Assembly: GCA_019925095.2 (NCBI GenBank)
Contig: CM034402.1
Coordinates: 10,799,501 to 10,863,500, forward strand
Source: Dendrolimus kikuchii
Taxonomy: Eukaryota; Arthropoda; Insecta; Lepidoptera; Lasiocampidae
Length of the DNA: 64,000 nt
Direction of reading: 5' to 3'
Numbering within the stretch: the first letter of the stretch is position 1; each line of letters starts with the position of its first letter. Under the pieces are notes generated by a model. It was given only the letters and a program-made list of their open reading frames with translations. It was not told the DNA's origin and made no database searches. The position numbers and the translations under genes were made by a program. Below are positions 11,445 through 25,910 of the stretch, piece by piece.

Positions 11445-14043
11445 TATTTTATAAACCCTACAAGATATCGAAATGCCAAACATACACAATAATTTTAGAC
11501 AACATTGCTATTTTAACCTTTAAAATTGTCCTTAAAATTCGCTGAGCTGTATCTGAGCCTTTTCGAAATAAATATCAAACAAAAATTCTAAAACCATATA
11601 TTCACTTAAATCTCGACATTTACTTTGAAATCATAGAAAGATATTTGAATTATATTAATTGGCATAAAAATTAGGCAGACCTCCTTCCTCTCTGTTTTCT
11701 CCAGAGAAGGAGGACCAGCACCTGGTAGATATTCAGGGCTACCTAAGCTATGTCCTACGATTCTGGTTTAGGATAATAAAAGGTATAGCAAGAGAGGTCA
11801 ATACTATTAGTTGTCGCAAGTTTCGAGATTACCGCACTGCATGTGCCCTAAGACAAATTAATACCTTGAAAAAAAAAATTCGGCGAACAAGTAAAAGTAG
11901 AAAACGTTAAGAAACCAACTTCATTATGCATATATTTTTCATGCGTTTTAATATTTCCTTGTGCACGCTTGTAACATTATGCTGCATAATTGACGTCAAT
12001 AAACGGTATAGTTATACCTAAAACTGCGATAACCTCAATGTTATCTGCATACGAGTTTTATACATTTTAATAAATTTCCTCATTTCACCTTTTACTACAC
12101 AAGAACCATTATGCTGATGTTAGATGGAAAACCCAAATGGAATCAATTTGGTGGAAAGTCACAGAACTGAAAGGACACCACAGTATTTCATTGAATATCA
12201 TATCATTCAATATCACGTTAGGTATCACAAAACAATAACTATTTTAAGGTAGATATTTAGATGTGTTGTAATGAATAACAAGGATTTATATTAGCAGTTC
12301 TGCCTTAAGAAGAGCAAAGACCTACTTACTATAACTTTGTCCTGTTTTTTAAAAAATAATAACAAGCAAATATTGTATGCTTGCTATTGTCGAAGATATT
12401 GTTTAATATACATTTTACTATTTACTAAATACTCTTATTAATATCTATAATATCATCTATTTGCAAGTTACTAGACACCCTACATTTCGCACATATGCTA
12501 GTATAATTGACATTTTATAGTATAAAACCCGCCGGTGAAATAAGGTGGACACAGTTGCTCTGTCAACTGCCAGGAGTAAAATGCTTCGGTAACCTGAGAA
12601 GTGATTAATATATAGGTATGTGAAGAGGGTGACCCGTATAGGGTGGAGGAGCGAGATGGAATGCTCCTCCGTCTCAAAGGAAGATCTTCCAGCGAAGCTA
12701 ATGTTGTTCCTTGCAGACCTAGACCCATCTGTTATAGTTGAAAATTTGTATATATTCTTTGTATGTTTCGGGACACGTTAGTGACCTCAATTATTGCACA
12801 GCGCCATCTATTGGCTTGTAAGTGTTCCACTACATATATAACATTTTATGTATTTACTATTTGTGTCTTGTTTTTACATTGTATATTTGATATAAAGATC
12901 TTTTAAATAATAATTTAATAACTGGGTGGCTATAATGGGGAGATTGGAAGTTACCAGGCCAAGTTGTGCCCAACCTTTATGTCATACCGGTAATATACGC
13001 AAATATGACATAACATAAAATTATTGAGTAGAATTGATAGAGATATTCATTCTCTTACTTCGTCGGTTGTTACGATATTTATTCATATATTTTGCGGCGC
13101 TGCGATGTCGCTAACAATCAATGAATAAAGTTTATGTTTATATGGATCACTTTGATTCATTCATCCAAATTGAATGACGGAAATGAACATTCTAATATGG
13201 GATTTAGTTACACATATTATACAAATTAGATACTGCTTAGGTGCTGAATGCGTTTGTCGAGCAAAATAATGTAGAAGAACTTATTAATAGTTTTCTATTT
13301 TTGAGACGTGTACAGGGGTTACAATTGGAATAAAATGCGTATGCTTAAACTAGAAAGCGTTCTTGATGAGAAAAGCCGTATTTAATTTTTTATATGCTTT
13401 GCAGTGACAATTCGACGTCAACTTTTTTTCAGAAACTATCTAAATTACCTGACAATGACTGTTGTTGTGATTTTGTTTTTTTAAAGTTTACCAAAGTTCA
13501 CGTCTTGGATATGTTTATGTACTGACAAAAAATTATTCAAGAAGTTGTAAACTGTTTTTTTTCCATGGGGTTTTTGTATGAAATCAAGGCCAGTAGGTAT
13601 TCACGAATGGAAAAATGGATTTGCGTAGTTCTTTTTTAGAATATACGTTATAGTCAGGGAATTTTTTTCAGTACAATTATCAAGGAGAGATGGAAAATTC
13701 GGAGAACACAAAAATCATAATCTTTGTTTGCACACTCAGTTCCATCATATCTCTCGTTTTTGTTATTCGTAAAGCTTAAAAGATGGAAACAACTATGAAA
13801 ACAATTGAAAGATTTGGAAAAACGCGTTTTTGACTCTTCAGCCACATCGACAAATATGTATTTCTACTTTTTCAAGAAGCGAACAAATAAAAAAAGAAGC
13901 AGTATGCGAATAATCTTTGTATAAGTATAGGGGTATAAAACACTATGGCACCAATAATATACTTATAAACTGGTACCTTTTCAAATAAGGTAACAATAGT
14001 ATTGTTGGCAAACCCCGATGAAACCCTGTCAGCTTATAAAATA
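11445..14043. other. Long unassigned stretch
   Basis: No splice-supported exon was found. The section at 12498-12740 is somewhat GC-richer, and 12740-13010 has LTR-like words, but neither could be tied to a family or to matching repeats elsewhere in the window. Confidence 0.35.
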
Positions 14044-14569
14044 CTAGGATATGCCCGCGACTTCGTCCACGCTTAACTTGAAATTCCCGCGGCAAAAACT
14101 ACCGCAGCATTTAAAAAAGAATGTAAGCTATCGTTTTAGTGAAAACTGTCGGAATAAGCTAACTATTATTATTCACCCGAGCAACTTCAAACCGCTCCCG
14201 GAAAGATTCCCGCGGGATTCCCGGAATGAAAAAATCACACATTTTATTACGTAAAATTTGCTATCAATCAGTGACAAAATCGTATTGGAATTCAATTTTT
14301 TTCAATCTGGTCATTTTAAATCATTCCCGGGATGAAACGTAGCGTACATTTTAAGTCTAAGAATTTGCTATCGACCCGCGGAAACAGCATCGAAATCGAT
14401 CCAGTAGTTTTTACTTTAATTCCGTGAATTCAGAACTAACCGTCGAACAGACAAGAAATCTAAAAAAATGCATCGTGTGCTATGGCGTTTATATTATAGT
14501 CTATTCCAGTTGATTTTTTTTTACATTACATACAGACACGGCATGTTTAGAATTTTATAATATTACAGA
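14044..14569 (-). mobile_element. Helitron-like element of the CCCGCGACTTCGTCC family, copy 1
   Basis: In its own (minus) orientation it begins TCTGTAATATTATAAAATTC after an A and ends GCGGGCATATCCTAG before a T. Three relatives in the window (17082, 36903, 55776) share one or both ends. The inner part has repeated GGGATTCCCGG-like and CCCGCGGGA words. The ends follow the Helitron rule, but the 3' stem is weak, so an alternative short-repeat class remains possible. Confidence 0.5.
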
Positions 14570-16554
<1,985 letters not shown>

Positions 16555-16883
16555 GTTATAATAACTTTAGCTAGCTTAGTTACACGTAATAGTCTATATA
16601 AATCCACTTGAAAACCATTTACTAAATTTGCTTTACCACGAAATGATAGCGAGCTTTTCTCTACATTTTAGGTAAAGACGAAGCCATTGACCGTATATAC
16701 CTATCTTTTTTTTTCAATAGCCAACGACACTGCACGTTTTGATTCTATGCTAGGTTACGACAACTCATAAATAAATAATTTAATAATTATAAATAAACTT
16801 TCTCAGATTAAAACGCGATATTTACATCTTAAATAGAGGAACATTACAGTTATGAGGCATGATTTTGACTATTGTTTACTTAC

Positions 16884-16997
16884 TTGTCATGCTTGGTGGT
16901 GCGAGGATGTGGCTCGAGCTGCAGCGGGGTGGCGGGGGCGGAGCGCGGGGCCCCGCACCCGCCACCCGCCGCGCCCGCCGCGAAATTGCCGGTTGAC
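16884..16997 (-). CDS. GC-rich internal coding exon, minus strand
   Basis: On the minus strand a good acceptor (AATTGTTTCAG) precedes a 114-bp open segment that ends at the strong donor GTAAGTAAAC. Read in the phase that takes one base from this exon, it encodes STGNFAAGAAGGGCGAPRSA then PATPLQLEPHPRTTKHD, a Gly/Ala/Pro-rich linker type of sequence. The exon is roughly 70 percent GC in a background near one third, which fits selection on coding sequence. It enters in phase 2 and leaves in phase 2. The entry phase equals the exit phase of the exon at 49691-49327, so both may belong to one gene. I do not recognise the protein. No neighbouring exon was found between here and position 1. Confidence 0.6.
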
Positions 16998-17081
16998 CTG
17001 AAACAATTACAAGTATACAATAATTAACAGGACAGACTTCAAGGCACACTGGTACTATGAATTTTTACGCAAATCAAGAAA

Positions 17082-17580
17082 TCTATAATATTATACAATT
17101 ATAAATATGCCATGTCTGTACATTATAACTATTACAAAAAAACACCTGGATAGACTATATGAACGATAGAAAACACGATGCAATTTTTTTTAGATTTCTG
17201 GTCTGTTTGTTCAGAATTCACGTAAAAACTACTGGGCTGATTTCCATGTGGTTTTCGCGAATCGACAGCATAGTCTTAGACTTAAAATCTGCGCTACCTG
17301 GGAACCCCGCGGGAATTGTTTAAAATGACCAGATTAACAAAAATTCAAATTCTATTGTGACTTTTTTTACTGATTGATACCTAAATTTTATGTAATATAA
17401 TGAGTGACATTTTTATCCCGGAAATTCCGCGGAAATTTTCCCGGGAGCGTTTTGTTCGGGTGCATAAAATTAGCTTATTCCGACACAGTTTTCACTAAAA
17501 TGATAGCTGCGTTACATTATGTCCCAGGAATCCTGCGAGAATTTAAGTCAAGCGTGGACGAAGTCGCGGGCATATCCTAG
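17082..17580 (+). mobile_element. Helitron-like element of the CCCGCGACTTCGTCC family, copy 2
   Basis: It starts TCTATAATATTATACAATT after an A and ends GCGGGCATATCCTAG before a T, in plus orientation. It is clearly related to the copies at 14044 and 55776 throughout its 499 bp. Confidence 0.5.
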
Positions 17581-18625
17581 TAAATAATATATTCATGCTG
17601 TGGTCATCACGAGTGAGCCTTTCACATCATGTACATATTTTGGTTGTCATCAGGTCTGGGGACAATTATTTCGCAACAGCCCGATATAGTGCGAATACAT
17701 ACATAAAAAATATTATGCCATATTAAACTGTGTTCACGTTCGAATTATCTCGATCTCAAGTAGAGTAGTCTGGACGTAAAAGATCCTATCTAAACGTAGA
17801 CACAGGCTTAGGTGACCGAGCCTCGGCCGTACGCCGATCCCCTGATCCAGACTAGCTAATATATAGAATTGTGAGCCAACTTCAAAGAGATAGGCCTTCA
17901 CTAAAGTATTATAAAATAAGAATGCCAAAAGTTTTATAGGAACGAATATATCCCCGTCACGCTCGTTCATAGCGGATTAGAGTTTCACATATCACTCAAC
18001 TTTGGTACCTATTTGTAAGAAAATACACGTTAGGTCAAATAAATGCCTAAACGGTGTTGTATGGTACTTTAGCTATTATCACGACTTATTACATGGAAGT
18101 TTCCCTTTAAATTCTTATGCTTATATGTTATATAAATATACATCTCTAGTAACTTAGCAGTATTTTAAATTGTCCACAAAAACCAAATATACACTTGAAT
18201 AAGCTTATATCAAGAAAACGCTTCTAAATCAATAGACTTGGAGATTGTACATACAACAGTAAAACACCCACAAGCAATAAAAATCTAATTAAACTGAAAA
18301 TTACACATCCGTCAATGCCACTGAACGGTACTAAAGACTTAACCAGTAATGATGTAAAACGTATACTCATTTCATTAAACAGCTGATTTCAGCAAGAATG
18401 TTTTATAATAGTCCAAATTGCGTCTGGATTTCATCGTAAAATATTAAATTTACATAATGATTAATCTTTCTTCTAATTACAGTACATTTTCAGTAGCCTT
18501 CATAGCAGGTGTTTTCACTGCTGTTTTTCACTATTTTATTATGTCAAAAATCTATTAGAATAACACTGTCGGTAACATTACAATTTTTGTTTTTGCATTG
18601 CACATAAGAGTAGACGGTGCATATA

Positions 18626-18787
18626 ATGACCTCTGGTCACCGTAGACTTATAGCCGCTGCTGGCAGTCCTCGGAAACATCAGCAGGGTTCCATCTCGGAG
18701 GCCTTGGTGCGATGTATCGACACACATTACTCTCACTCTGCAAGCGGCTTCCTAGAGAAAGCAGTTACCCTTGTAATATGGATGTAG
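18626..18787 (+). CDS. Short open frame of coding-like composition, unrecognised
   Basis: The ATG at 18626 opens a 53-codon frame (starts MTSGHRRLIAAAGSPRKHQQ, ends LVIWM) that is GC-richer than its flanks. No splice sites or homologous copy in the window support it. It could be a fragment of an unrecognised transposon or chance. Confidence 0.15.
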   Translation: MTSGHRRLIAAAGSPRKHQQGSISEALVRCIDTHYSHSASGFLEKAVTLVIWM

Positions 18788-19191
18788 CCTAGACTAAGAG
18801 ATAAGACCTATTTAATCTAACAACTAGGACTAATTGTTACCCGGCAGAGATAAAAATAATAAGATATGTAGAGAAAATTATGCAAGTAGACGCCGAGATC
18901 TATTTTCTATAACTGAAATCCGTATTTACAGTCATGATTATTTGCTCAAGATGAACTAACTAACCAAGTTCGGTCCATTCGTCTTTCTGAGTATCTACCA
19001 CTCGATTTGTTGCCTTATAATTTTCAAATGACGACGATTATTTCTCTAATATCTGGACTCTTTCGTGCAATGCATAGCCACTGATGATCTCAAATTTTTA
19101 TTTCTTTACCAGGATTAAGAGATTCGTTTGGTGAACTAGCTGAGCAACAAACGCTAACACAATATTACAAATGCGAAAATCCTATACATGT

Positions 19192-19330
19192 CTTTTTTTT
19201 TATTGCAAACCTGGTGAACAGGTAGACAACCTTTGCAACACCAATGGCGACGCCGGATCAGACAGGATGAATTGTATAAATAGGAGGAGATGTGGGTAGG
19301 GAAAGTAGACCATCGGAGCACTGTCTCTCA
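19192..19330 (+). repeat. SINE-like fragment (GGATCAGACAGGATGAATTG type)
   Basis: It begins in a T-run with TTATTGCAAACCTGG and shares TTTGCAACACCAATGGCGA, GGATCAGACAGGA and a GTGGGTAGGGAAAG-like end with the minus-strand copy at 54750-54975. The front half also resembles the GCAGACGG family. Confidence 0.5.
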
Positions 19331-20253
19331 CTATATGCTGCATGTTATAATACTTATGTTTAGAACTCTGTAAATTAAAATTTCTTTCCTTGCCATGCCT
19401 TTCCTTATCAACATCAATGATGTCAAATAATAAGTAGTAAATTGATACACAAGATTTTACAATAAGACAACAATGTCAATTTTGCCTCTGGCACTGCATA
19501 TCAAGTGGTTCATTTGATTAATGTTTCCTGACTTTGCTCTCTGCGATCCGACTTAATTAAACGTGTTTTAAACATAATAAATATCATTATAGATAATTTT
19601 AGTTTTATTATAAATAATGCAAGTTCTTTATACAACGAGAGAATGGAAATTACACTAGTTTATTAAAGCCAAAAAAATGTGTATACACATGTATAGGTCT
19701 AGTCTCAGTTCTATTAAAAAATATTTTCGAGGTTTAGCAATTAAGAACAAAACTTTATGGCATCCCACCTGCTTAAACAGTAACTATGTATTTTATTTTC
19801 TTAAGTTTTCGCGACTTGTATACATAATAAAACTACTTTGTAAAACTATGTATTTGACAAACTGTAAGAGCACACACAAAAGAGAACAACTACGACATGT
19901 AACGCAGGTGGAGTGGCATAAGGAAGCGGACTTACGACAAGAACTAAGATTGTTGGTAAACCAAACTGTTAATGTCTAGTGGCCCGAAAAATGCCACTTT
20001 TATAATATCCGTATTTTGAATGAACTGCAAAATATTTGGGATTAAGCATCGTATAAATAGAATTATTCCTATTAAATTTTTCAGTTAGCATTAATTATGA
20101 ATAAACAGACAGAAGTCTTATTTTATTGGTATAGATGTTTGACTCAAGTTTAGCTCTGGTGAGTAGGATGTACACAGATTGTTTTATTTAAAGACAAGCA
20201 TATACAAGTAAATGGAATTGCCTCCTATTCTTATAACACTGACATATTTGAAT

Positions 20254-21132
20254 TAAGGATGGGCCGAATGTGGTTTGAACCGAATACGAACTTCGGCCGA
20301 ACATTCGGTTAAAACAAAAAATTCGGCCGAACTTCGGTTTGATTTCGCCACGCTTTCTCAAGAGCAACACATCGTAACCTGTTGACAACGTTAACTTGAT
20401 AACACCGAATTTTTGGCTTTTTTTACACCATAACCTGCCTCTAGTAAATTTTCAGTATGAATAGATTGATAAAAGAACATATTATGTGAACCAGTACGGT
20501 CTGGAAATCGCAAATAAAATTCGGCGGTGTAAGTGCTTAAAAATTACTGCGCTTAAAACCGTTAAAACGTAGCTTTATTATAAAAGAATAGATTTTTAGA
20601 ACTTTGATGAAAAAAAAAAACGCCATTTCATAATTATAAATTCATTAATTCACAATTCATTAATTTGTAAAAAGTGATTTCAATCAAAATTAAAATTGCT
20701 GATGTCCCTTAGACGTGTTTTTTTTTTTAATTCGAGTTACGCATTATAATTAAGCAGTTGCACTACTTACTGATGTTTCTTAGAGGAATTATAAGTTTAT
20801 TTTATTTTTGTTTTAGTCTGATGTCTATTTAATTAGGCAAAGACGGAATCAAGAACCAATTTTATTTATTTTTTATCACATTGCACGTTAAGATTTACAT
20901 GTTCCTAACTAAAATAAATGACCAAGAGTATATAGATGCCAATTTTTATATTACGGTTATGATAGATATGATTTCTATTAACTTCAGTGAAAATAGTGCA
21001 AGTAGATAATTTACTTTTTCCTTGCACCGAATGTTCGGCATTTAAACCCAATTTCGGCCGAATGCCGAAGTTCGACTCAAACTGCCGAAATTCGGTCAAA
21101 CCGAATGTAAAACGAATTTCGGCCCATCCCTA
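20254..21132. mobile_element. hAT-type non-autonomous element, copy 2
   Basis: Relative of 9172-9949 with termini TAAGGATGGGCC and GGCCCATCCCTA. The flanks ATTTGAAT and ATTGAATG form a decayed 8-bp duplication. It is about 100 bp longer than copy 1, mainly because of an internal segment (about 20461-20585) containing CTGCGCTTAAAACCGTTAAA, a signature of the small hairpin MITE family seen at 48.7 and 60.9 kb. Confidence 0.8.
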
Positions 21133-21140
21133 ATTGAATG

Positions 21141-22771
21141 CAAAACAGCGACAAAACCTACAAGTAAAAATCTCCGTTTAATTATTTACGTTTTTTATGT
21201 TAACAAAATGTTACCTTCTAAACCCGCAGCTGGCACTTCTTCTTGATCTCGAATATCTTGTAAAATATCTGGGTTGAACAAACTTATCAATAATATAGCC
21301 TGAATCTTTTTTATAAACAATCATCGTACTTTTAACAATTTACAACAATACGATAGTGACAGTGGTGTTTTATGAAACAACAAACACGTGAAATTGAATT
21401 AAATCACAATCAAAGAATACTTGGTATTATATAGTCTGCTTGTATTTTCAATAAAAGACTCCACACATATGCACACACCGTTTCGCAACATTGAAAAACT
21501 AGACTGGTTTCAAGAAACTATACACAGCTGTGCAAACTTTGCATGACGTCGGTCGAAAATTTATATTATTTTTCACATGGTGTATTAATACAGCTATAAT
21601 TTGATGAAACGGTTAGCTTAATGGTTATGCTATTCGCCTTTTAGGTCAACATGTCGATCAGTTCCATTCTCACTTCTAACAGAATATTCGTATGCCCTTG
21701 AAGTAGTTGGTTACCAATTTGGGTGTATTTTGTGTCCGTCGTTTTAGTTTGTAACATCCTAAACACAGAATTATTAAGTATTTAATACCATTCATCGCTA
21801 CACAAAACACAGCCAACAATATATTAATTTTAAAAAGTGTAACAACTGTAATAAAGTTCAACAAGTATATTAACTCTGTATACACTGTGGTTTAAATAAA
21901 CACAGCACTGATTTATAGCTGTTTACCACTATTTGATGAGCCTCACAAAACTATAAGAAAGAATTTTTTAAATATTTTTATTTATTAAATACTATATTAT
22001 TAGTAACCTAGTGACATTTACGAAATTCACCCTATCGGAATTCAAACCTAATGGTCCAATGAACTAGAAACCGTCCAAAAAAGTTTACATGACAAAATAA
22101 CACCTTTGTCTCTAATCTAATAATCTAATCTAATTTGTCTAAGGTATGCATGCTATATTTGTTTTACAGTATATCCCGTATAGGTAGTAGTATAAAAGAA
22201 ATTTGAAATGCGAGGGTCGTAGGTGAAATATCCCGTACCCATCTCACATTTATTCGTGCACTATTTCCAAATGAATCTTGATTTTGGATTCGGTATTTGG
22301 TGCAACAGCAAATATAAACAAAATTCGTAATCATTTCCAATTGTAATGAATAAATAGTTCGCAATGCACGTTAAATTATAAAAGATTTATCTTCATACTG
22401 TTCAGATACATTCATAGCGTTTATACGAATATGTATGTGTGTTTATGTCGTATACTATTTATGGAAATATATTATTTAAGGAAAAATAAATAATTGCGAT
22501 TACGCTAATCAGTCACTCGTTTGAAGTAATTTAACGTCAAACATTACATAAAAACTACGGAGGCAATATTTTTGTTTAACTACATGAAACATGCTGCATA
22601 CCCATAATTAATACTAAGTATTCATTACTTTAAATTACAATAAACACAAGTCCAAGGCCACAAAGTAATGAGGCATGAACATTAATAATTACCCGTGAAA
22701 CACGTAAAACGAAGCACAAAAGTTTTCACGAATGGGTTCGTATACATAATGTGTGTAATTTATACCTATAT
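21141..22771. other. Unassigned AT-rich sequence
   Basis: No supported gene. The frames at 21676-21885 and 22164-22364 show no splice or family evidence. Confidence 0.4.
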
Positions 22772-22783
22772 ATAATCTATCAA

Positions 22784-22991
22784 CATACACATACATACAT
22801 ACATACATAACTTCACGCCAGTTCCCTTGCGGGGTAGGCACGAACAACAGAGTGCCATTTAGGCTTATTCTTACACACCTCACTTGCCTCTTTGACATTC
22901 ATAACTCTTGTCATGCACACTCGTCTGTTTTTAAAGCTCCTGACATCACCTTCTGCTAGTACACGATCAATTTGATCATGGAAGGTGTGTC
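22784..22991 (-). mobile_element. 5'-truncated LINE, copy 2, with 12-bp TSD
   Basis: Flanked by ATAATCTATCAA at 22772-22783 and 22992-23003. It is the shortest of the four copies. It keeps the (CATA)n tail, the stop region and only the last 60 or so codons of the retrotransposon protein. A TTTTTAAAGC variant replaces TTCTTAAGGC inside. Confidence 0.85.
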
Positions 22992-23361
22992 ATAATCTAT
23001 CAAGGTTGATAATATATCGTTACCAATAGCAATCCTATTACAAAAAGTAATCGATAAGTAAATAACAAACATTTGAACGAATATAGTATAAGGTTCGATA
23101 ATTAAATTCGCCTTTTGTTAATTAATTAAACTAATGAAAATAAGAATGTAAATAGAAACACTCCTAGCCACTAACGAATGTATTATTTTCAACAGAAGAA
23201 TAAAATAATGAAGAAATACAAGGAACAATCAGTCGATGTACAGATAAGTTTATTTACTCCTATCTCCCAATTTTAATAATAGACGAAATTAACTAATATT
23301 TATAACAGTAACTCCGTTATTCTTAATAGTTAAACAAAGTATAGATAAAAATAAAAAATAA

Positions 23362-23806
23362 AACGAATCGCAACGGCCAAGTTGTAAAACGAATGGCAAT
23401 GAATGAGTGGAAAACAAATCGCAACGGACAAGTGGAAAAACGAATCGTAACGGACAAGTGGAAAAACGAATGGCAACGGATAAGTGGAAAAATGGATCGC
23501 AACGGACAATTGGAAAAACTTCAACTGACAAATGACAAAATAAGTCGCAACAAAATTTTAACTTGAAATTTTACGGGCAGATTGTTAATGTACTTGTCCA
23601 ATTTGAAAACCTGCCGTAAAACTTCAAGTTAAAATTTTGTTGCGATTCATTTTTCCACTTATCCGTTGCCATTCGTTTTTCCACTTGTCCGTTGCGATTC
23701 GTTTTTCCACTCATCCGTTGCCATTCGCTTTTCAACTTGTCCGTTACGATTCGTTTTTCCACTTGTCCGTTGAAGTTTCACTTCTAATATGTGTCCCAGC
23801 ACACAT
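23362..23806. repeat. Fold-back minisatellite, second copy
   Basis: Two opposed arrays of the 26-bp unit (CGAATCGCAACGGACAAGTG plus GAAAAA and variants) flank a centre with TTTTAACTTGAA and TTCAAGTTAAAA. Frames at 23289-23837 on both strands are translations of the repeat. Confidence 0.8.
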
Positions 23807-24939
23807 TTCGATTTTTACAGTTTACTGCAAATTATGACTTGGTTAGGTTAGGTACATTTTAATTAATGCATTTTTTATTTAAAAATATTTTATTTTATCA
23901 AACAAAAAACTGAATTCGATCCGGAACCAAAAAAACATCTCTAGTCTACTCTAAAATTATTTATTAATATTTTTTTACACAGACAACAAATAGAGGCGAT
24001 GCCCAGCCACGTGGAGAGCAGATGTAGTTCGATGCAAACTTAAGTTTGCCTCCATTAAAGACGGCTCGGAACATCGCACTTTCCGATGCGCAGAATGCGA
24101 TTTTAGGTATTAGAGAGACGAGATAGTCGGAGGACGAGGTATATCCTCGCTCGCTCTTCCGCTCGCTTTCTCGTTTAAGGGACTTCCCCGGCGTTCGGCT
24201 CACCAGAGCTGTCAATTTAGCGCTTTCAGAGCTAGATATAGCGCTTTTTAGGGCAACCCAGCTACCAATTTTATTAAATAACTTCCAGTGCAAAATCTTG
24301 CGCTTTTTATAATATGCAAATATCTAATTCATTTTATAATAAATATATATGAATATCTATACTAATATTATAAAGAGAAAAGATTAGATTGTTTGTTTGC
24401 ATTGAAGAGGCTCCGAAACTACTGAACCGATTTGAAAAATTCTTTCACTGTTGTCAAGCTACACTATCCCCGGGTGACATGGACTATATTATATTTACAA
24501 AAAAAATTGGGATCCTTACTAAAACTCCAATAATGTAAACCAAGGTGTAAAAAAATACCTAAAATCGCGTGCGCTGCGAAAACTATTGATGATAGAATAA
24601 AATAATGTACTACGACTTTGCAGAACATATCATTATTTACAAAAAGTATCGCGACAGCATATGTCTACCTATTATAGTTATGCCATAATAAGTGTTCTTT
24701 TATTTTTTTAAATAAAGGCTCTTTATTTATATCTTGGTATTCATCCTTATCAAAATAAATTACTTCATATTCAAGACTGCTTCAATACCTTTATATAACT
24801 TTTTGAATTATTCAATTCGGACATTCCATTCGAAAAATATCACGCGTTTAAAAATGTAAGTATTAGAACACGCGGCCGTGACGCTTTTTCGTGGCAGAAA
24901 AATCCTAAGACCCCGTCTCTATAGAAGTTTCACTTCAAA
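23362..24939 (+). repeat. Composite interspersed repeat, copy 2 (empty site for the LINE)
   Basis: Colinear with 3012-5411 but without the 1,070-bp LINE and with an extra 231 bp (24559-24789) that includes GTGCGCTGCGAAAACTATTG and CGCGACAGCATATGTCTACC. The left fold-back arm lacks its outermost segment here. A minus-strand open frame (23964-24293, 109 codons) overlaps the Ser-rich GAGCGGAAGAGCGAGCGAGG part; its counterpart in copy 1 is broken, so it is probably not a host gene. Confidence 0.7.
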
Positions 24940-25044
24940 ATGTTATTATGTCCTAAAATAAAATGTGAAACGTGCTGTTGGATACCATATTAATAATATA
25001 TAGAATATTACATTAGTCATAAAATATATCTTAATATATATAAA

Positions 25045-25237
25045 TCTCGTGTCACAATGTTTGTCCTCAATGGACTCCTAAACTACTTGACCGATTTTAA
25101 TCAAATTTGCACACCGTGTGCAGTTTGATCCGACTTGAAAGATAGGATAGCTTAAATTTGGACCCGGTAGGTGGCGCTGGAATCGGGTTCTTAATTTTAT
25201 TTCTTCAGGGCAGAACAACGTCTGCCGGGACAGCTAG
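25045..25237 (+). mobile_element. Small Helitron with intact ends and 3' hairpin
   Basis: It begins TCTCGTGTCACAATG after an A and ends CAGCTAG before a T. Seven bases before the terminal CTAG lies a hairpin with stem GGCAGA/TCTGCC and a 6-base loop (25209-25226). At 193 bp it can encode nothing and would depend on an autonomous Helitron. The internal words CTTGACCGATTTTAATCAAA are shared with the diverged element at 28608. Confidence 0.75.
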
Positions 25238-25305
25238 TATTGTATATGTTTGCTTTTCTTACAAATAAATTTTTAAAGAAGTATATCGGTTCATTAAAAT
25301 GAAGT

Positions 25306-25572
25306 TGTTTTTTTTTATTGCAGGAGTTCAGCAGGCAGGCAGACGGTCCACTTGATGGAAAGCGGTTACTCTTAAGGGAGACTAGAACCTGGTCACTAAT
25401 GCCGGAACACAACTCAAGGTTGTTATGGCGACATACTCTAGACCAGGGGTCGTAGCCATCCAGTCAGGCACATACTCTACCACCTGGCTGTGGGTTACTT
25501 TGTGACCTCTTACGACAGGCCGCCCGGCCGCAGGAAATTGTATTATTTTTCGGTCCCTGCACGGATAAGTGA
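25306..25572 (+). repeat. GCAGACGG-type SINE-like repeat
   Basis: It starts in a T-run then TTATTGCAGGAGTTCAGCAG, followed by CACTTGATGGAAAGCGGTTA and ending CCTGCACGGATAAG. It lacks an internal block of about 50 bp present at 42.1 kb. Confidence 0.6.
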
Positions 25573-25737
25573 TTGTCCCAGTAAACAGTTTTATAGCAAA
25601 GAGCCTCGATTGTTACCTAGAGAGGTGCTCGCTAGGCTGCTGGAAAAAGAGCCAGTTGCAGAAAGCAGCAGTCTTGAACACGACACGAATAGTGAGATTG
25701 TTCCTGTGTCTGTAGCCCTAACCACCGCGCGGTAGCT
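25573..25737 (+). other. Open segment downstream of a SINE-like repeat, unrecognised
   Basis: The frame continues from the repeat (25490) to a stop near 25735 and reads LLPREVLARLLEKEPVAESS, then a Ser/Thr/Val-rich end. Composition looks coding, but the frame begins inside repeat sequence, so this may be part of an unknown transposable element rather than a host exon. Confidence 0.15.
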
Positions 25738-25910
25738 TAGATCCCAGGCCCCACGCCGACGCAACAAAGATTTTATATATTTCTATTAAATATTTTATTT
25801 TAGCTATTTTTTATAAATGAATAATTATTATGCGTATCTTATAAAAATGTTTTTGTGTAATCTTTTTTAATGTGTAAAACTTTTAAATTAGATAAATCAA
25901 AAATTGCGAA

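Larger units (their letters stand above)
17581..20245. other. Long unassigned stretch with two weak signals
   Basis: It contains a short GC-richer open frame (18626-18787) and a SINE-like fragment (19192-19330). The frames at 17734-17970 and 19677-19979 have no splice or family support, and the second overlaps a repeat scrap ending in CGCGACTTGTATACATAATA. Confidence 0.35.

Noticed and set aside
12498..13010. Possible LTR retrotransposon remnant with GGGTGGCTATAATGGGGAG near a putative primer-binding site
   Set aside because: No paired LTR, target duplication or coding domain; words too short to support a call.
19677..19979. 100-codon plus-strand frame
   Set aside because: It includes a CGCGACTTGTATACATAATA repeat fragment and has no splice or family support.
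21611..21672. tRNA-like stretch GGTTAGCTTAATGGTTATGC
   Set aside because: No B box of adequate quality and no cloverleaf.
23289..23837. Several overlapping frames on both strands with repeated HSFFHLSVAIRFSTH-like units (also 3049-3482)
   Set aside because: They follow the 26-bp tandem repeat and its inverted copy; no independent coding signal.
23964..24293. 109-codon minus-strand frame
   Set aside because: It lies in the composite repeat, and the homologous region in copy 1 is interrupted and diverged, so it is more likely repeat sequence than a host gene.
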